A stretch of DNA of 64,000 nucleotides from contig NZ_OY771475.1 in assembly GCF_963674635.1 (NCBI RefSeq), positions 3,410,001-3,474,000 of the forward strand. Direction: 5' to 3'. Position numbers and translations under genes: made by a program. Each line of letters begins with the position of its first letter. Positions within the stretch are counted from its first letter, which is position 1. The DNA comes from Breoghania sp. (lineage in GTDB: Bacteria; Pseudomonadota; Alphaproteobacteria; Rhizobiales; Stappiaceae). Positions 61,241-64,000 of the stretch are shown here, piece after piece. Under the pieces are notes generated by a model that was given only the letters and a program-made list of their open reading frames with translations, was not told the origin of the DNA and searched no databases.

Positions 61241-63916
61241 ATGGACCTGACCGTGATCCCAATGCTTCGTCTCTTCGCCGTTCTTGCCTGTCTATTGGTC
61301 ACGCCAGGCCTTGGTTCGGCATGGGCTCAAGATGCGTCACAGCTCCCGCACTCGGGCGGGGCTGACACCGCCGCGGAGACGTCCGCGAGTGGCGATGAGA
61401 GCGGGGCTGACACCGCCAAGCCCGAGGCGGCGCCAAAGGCGCCCGTGGTTGCGGCTGAACCGGTTCAGCTCGATCCAACCCTGCAGGCCACGCTGGACAC
61501 CAACCAGCGCAAGATCGACATGTGGGGACGCCAACTCGATCAGGCCGAAGCCGATCTCCAGCTTCAGACGATCGATCCCACCCGGCTCGACAATCTTCGC
61601 TCCGCCATAGTCGATATGCGCACCGCGAGCGAGGAAGTGCGCAGCACCTTGCGGCCGCGAGCGGAGGCCGTGGAGCGCCGTGTCCAGGAATTGCAGCCGG
61701 CGGAAGGCGCGCAGGAGGCGGTTTCCGCCGCAGTTGCGGCCCAACTGGAGGAGCAGCGCGCGCAACTCAGCGCAATCAACGGCCTCTTGAAGCAGGTGCA
61801 GGTCATCCAGCTGCGCGCCGATGAGCTTCTGACCCGGATCGTGCAATATCGACGCGATCAGCTGACGCGCCGTCTCTTCACGCCCACGCCCAGCGTCCTT
61901 GATCCGAATTTCTGGTCGCGGGTCGTCGAAGATCTGGGGCCGTTGATCTCGTCGGCGGGCCGTCTCGTCAGCAACTGGTTCCGTGCGATCTACGCGATAT
62001 CCGGCGCCTGGGCCGTGATGCTCGTGGTGATGGCGCTTGTGGGAACCTACGGATTGATCTGGCCGCTGCGCCGGTTGCTGCTCGACAGGGCTGCCCGTGA
62101 TCCGGACGTCACGCCCGCGCCCATGCATCGTTCCACGGCGGCATTGGCGATCACCATTCTCGCAACGGTGGTGCCGGCGGCGGCCATGGTGATCCTGTTC
62201 CGCGGTCTGGAAGCTTTCAACCTGGCGCCGGATCAGGTCGGCCGTGTACTCGGCGCCATTTTTCGCGGTGCCGTTTTTGCATCCTTCGTGCAGGGTCTTG
62301 CATGGGCCTTGATTGCTCCCTCCCGTCCGAACTGGCGTCTGCTGCCCATCAGTGACGATGCTGCCGGGCGCTTGATGCAGTTGGCGACGGCGGCGGGCAT
62401 CACCTTCGCGATGTCGCTGATCTTCAATGACGTGCTCGATGTGCTGACCGCGCCGGTCGATCTGATCCTGGCGCTGCAATCCGTCATCGCCATCATTCTC
62501 GGCTTCATCATCATTGCTGCCCTGAAGGCGATCGCGGGGTCCGGACAAGCGGAGGCGGAGACGATCGATGGGGGCGGCCTCAGCCCGATCGCGCGCTGGT
62601 TGATGCCGGTATTCTGGCTGGGAGCCCTGATCACGCTGTTCGCCCCGGTCATCGGCTACATGCAGGTCTCCTCCTTCGTGGCGCAGCAGATCATATGGTC
62701 TGTCTCGGTTTTCGGCATCACGCACCTGTTGCTGGTGGTGGTCGATGACGTCGCCCTTGCGATGTTTCGCGCCGACAGCAGGCTCGGGCGCGCTTTGCGC
62801 GAGACACTGGCCTTCGAGCCGGGAACCATCGAGCAGATCGGCGTGCTTCTTTCCGGTGTGCTGCGCATCCTGCTGATCGTCGGCGCGGTGATTTCGCTGC
62901 TGGCCCCGTGGGGCTTTTCCACCGGAGACGTGACCAGTCTGGTGCGGCAGGTGATCTTCGGTTTCGAGATCGGCTCCTTCCACTTCTCGCTGTCAGAGGT
63001 TGTTCTGGCGCTGGTGATCTTCGTCGTCGGGCTCACGGTCACGCGCGCCCTGCAACGCTGGCTTGAGATGAGCTATCTGCCGCATACGCGGCTCGATGTG
63101 GGGTTGAAATCCTCCATCCGCACCGGTGTCGGCTATGTCGGCGTGATCGTTGCGGGCATGATCGCCTTCACCTTCATGGGGCTGAGCCTTCAAAACGTCG
63201 CCATCGTCGCCGGTGCATTGTCGGTCGGTATCGGCTTCGGCCTTCAGTCGATCGTCAACAACTTCGTGTCCGGCCTGATCCTTCTGGCGGAACGCCCGAT
63301 CAAGGTGGGCGACTGGATCGTCGTGGGCGAGGCGCAAGGCTATGTCCGGCGCATCAATGTGCGCGCCACGGAAATCGAAACCTTCGATCGCCAGACCGTG
63401 ATCGTGCCGAATTCCGACCTGATTTCCGGCGTCGTGAAGAACTGGATGCACGACGACACGTCGGGCCGGATCATTCTGGGCGTGGGCGTTTCCTACGATA
63501 CGGATCCGGAACTGGTGCGCGATATCCTGATGGAGGTTGCCCGCGAGAACTCCCAGCTGCTGGCCTATCCCGCACCTGTCGTCTATTTCATGGAGTTCGG
63601 GGCCTCGTCGCTCGATTTCGAATTGCGCGCCTATCTGGCCCAAATCGACTACGCGCTGTCGGTCAAGTCGGACATGCGTTTCGAGATCATGCGCCGCTTC
63701 CGGGACGCGGGCATCGAGATTCCCTTCCCGCAGCGCGATCTCAACATCCGCGACATGGACAGGCTGGAAGCGGCTTTGCGCGGCCGGGAAGAAACCAGCC
63801 GGAACCTGCAACACACGACTACGGCGAGCGAGCCGACCCACACCGGACCGCATGAGCCCTCGCCCCCGGTGGCCGAAGCTCCGGGCGAAGCCGATGCGGA
63901 TGGAGACAATGTATGA
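61241..63916 (+). CDS. MscS-family mechanosensitive channel with DUF3772 N-terminal domain
   Basis: An 891-residue inner-membrane channel of the large MscS group. A signal sequence (LRLFAVLACLLVTPGLGSAWA) leads to a periplasmic DUF3772-type helical region (about 60-240), then about ten helices. The pore and beta domain show SVGIGFGLQSIVNNFVSGLIL (about 660-680), ERPIKVGDWIVVGEAQGYV and IVPNSDLISGVVKNW, all canonical for MscS. It relieves turgor on osmotic downshift. The start at ATG 61241 is uncertain; ATG 61262 is possible and neither has a clear ribosome-binding site. The Ser/Thr/Ala linker contains two copies of GCGGGGCTGACACCGCC. Confidence 0.9.
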   Translation: MDLTVIPMLRLFAVLACLLVTPGLGSAWAQDASQLPHSGGADTAAETSASGDESGADTAKPEAAPKAPVVAAEPVQLDPTLQATLDTNQRKIDMWGRQLDQAEADLQLQTIDPTRLDNLRSAIVDMRTASEEVRSTLRPRAEAVERRVQELQPAEGAQEAVSAAVAAQLEEQRAQLSAINGLLKQVQVIQLRADELLTRIVQYRRDQLTRRLFTPTPSVLDPNFWSRVVEDLGPLISSAGRLVSNWFRAIYAISGAWAVMLVVMALVGTYGLIWPLRRLLLDRAARDPDVTPAPMHRSTAALAITILATVVPAAAMVILFRGLEAFNLAPDQVGRVLGAIFRGAVFASFVQGLAWALIAPSRPNWRLLPISDDAAGRLMQLATAAGITFAMSLIFNDVLDVLTAPVDLILALQSVIAIILGFIIIAALKAIAGSGQAEAETIDGGGLSPIARWLMPVFWLGALITLFAPVIGYMQVSSFVAQQIIWSVSVFGITHLLLVVVDDVALAMFRADSRLGRALRETLAFEPGTIEQIGVLLSGVLRILLIVGAVISLLAPWGFSTGDVTSLVRQVIFGFEIGSFHFSLSEVVLALVIFVVGLTVTRALQRWLEMSYLPHTRLDVGLKSSIRTGVGYVGVIVAGMIAFTFMGLSLQNVAIVAGALSVGIGFGLQSIVNNFVSGLILLAERPIKVGDWIVVGEAQGYVRRINVRATEIETFDRQTVIVPNSDLISGVVKNWMHDDTSGRIILGVGVSYDTDPELVRDILMEVARENSQLLAYPAPVVYFMEFGASSLDFELRAYLAQIDYALSVKSDMRFEIMRRFRDAGIEIPFPQRDLNIRDMDRLEAALRGREETSRNLQHTTTASEPTHTGPHEPSPPVAEAPGEADADGDNV

Positions 63917-64000
63917 TGATTTCGGGCCGTCACCTCGCGCTCGCCGTGGGCGCGTTCTTGCTGCTGGGGGGCTGCGCCGAACAGGTGAGCGAGACCCCTC
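63913..64000 (+). CDS. Lipoprotein, 3' end outside the window
   Basis: Only the first 29 codons are visible. The product begins MMISGRHLALAVGAFLLLGGCAEQ, with a short basic region, hydrophobic core and lipobox LGGC, so it is a lipoprotein precursor. The ATG overlaps the mscS stop (ATGA), indicating translational coupling with the channel gene. The family cannot be judged from this fragment. Confidence 0.8.
   Translation, partial: MMISGRHLALAVGAFLLLGGCAEQVSETP

Overview
The window is a GC-rich, gene-dense stretch of chromosome that looks like ordinary core genome of an alphaproteobacterium, most probably of the order Hyphomicrobiales (Rhizobiales). Supporting signs are the tlpA / argH-lptM-lysA-TIGR02302 block, a ccmABCDG cytochrome c maturation cluster beside acnA, a DUF3108 gene beside rpmB, a sitABCD metal importer preceded by a Mur-like operator, and 3-hydroxybutyrate and acyl-CoA metabolism genes. 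No rRNA, tRNA, CRISPR array, prophage or insertion sequence was recognised. Genus cannot be fixed from the sequence alone.

Layout. 0-2 kb: end of a DUF167 gene, folD, and two very small genes whose products share a C-terminal tail. 2-9 kb: tlpA diverges from argH-lptM-lysA and a large low-complexity membrane protein (TIGR02302). 9-11 kb: RidA-type enzyme and a marR-MFS efflux operon. 11-16 kb: typA behind a terminator-like leader, then a CueR-type promoter and copper ATPase copA, then a DUF1232 gene. 16-20 kb: CoA-ester lyase and small or secreted proteins, a lone cyclic-nucleotide-binding protein and an L,D-transpeptidase. 20-25 kb: bdhA diverging from zur, then an overlapping ispG-pdxY-DUF429 run. 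25-31 kb: SLC13-type permease converging on sitABCD. 31-37 kb: lipoprotein L,D-transpeptidase, accA, DUF3108, rpmB and a queuosine-precursor-type transporter. 37-41 kb: GFA-type protein, thiolase and an acyl-CoA synthetase. 41-47 kb: complete dppABCDF-type peptide importer. 47-52 kb: small metabolic genes (TusA-like, pterin dehydratase, FAD oxidase, PAP2 phosphatase, HCCA isomerase, DUF1223). 52-58 kb: ccmABCDG diverging from acnA. 58-64 kb: SGNH/acyltransferase-3 protein, thioesterase, MscS channel and the start of a lipoprotein gene.

Many neighbouring genes overlap by 4 nt (ATGA), so translational coupling is common (marR-MFS, ispG-pdxY, sitABCD, dppDF, ccmABCDG). Non-ATG starts are also common (lysA, lptM, zur, acnA GTG; TIGR02302, ccmA TTG).

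I did not find a clearly new multi-gene system. The most interesting signals are small: the paired small proteins with a shared tail and a structured spacer, a terminator hairpin 10 nt before the typA start, alternative hairpins in the ccmA leader, perfect inverted repeats upstream of bdhA/zur and in the typA-copA gap, an NPF-repeat tail on a secreted protein, and a 21-nt tandem repeat upstream of accA.
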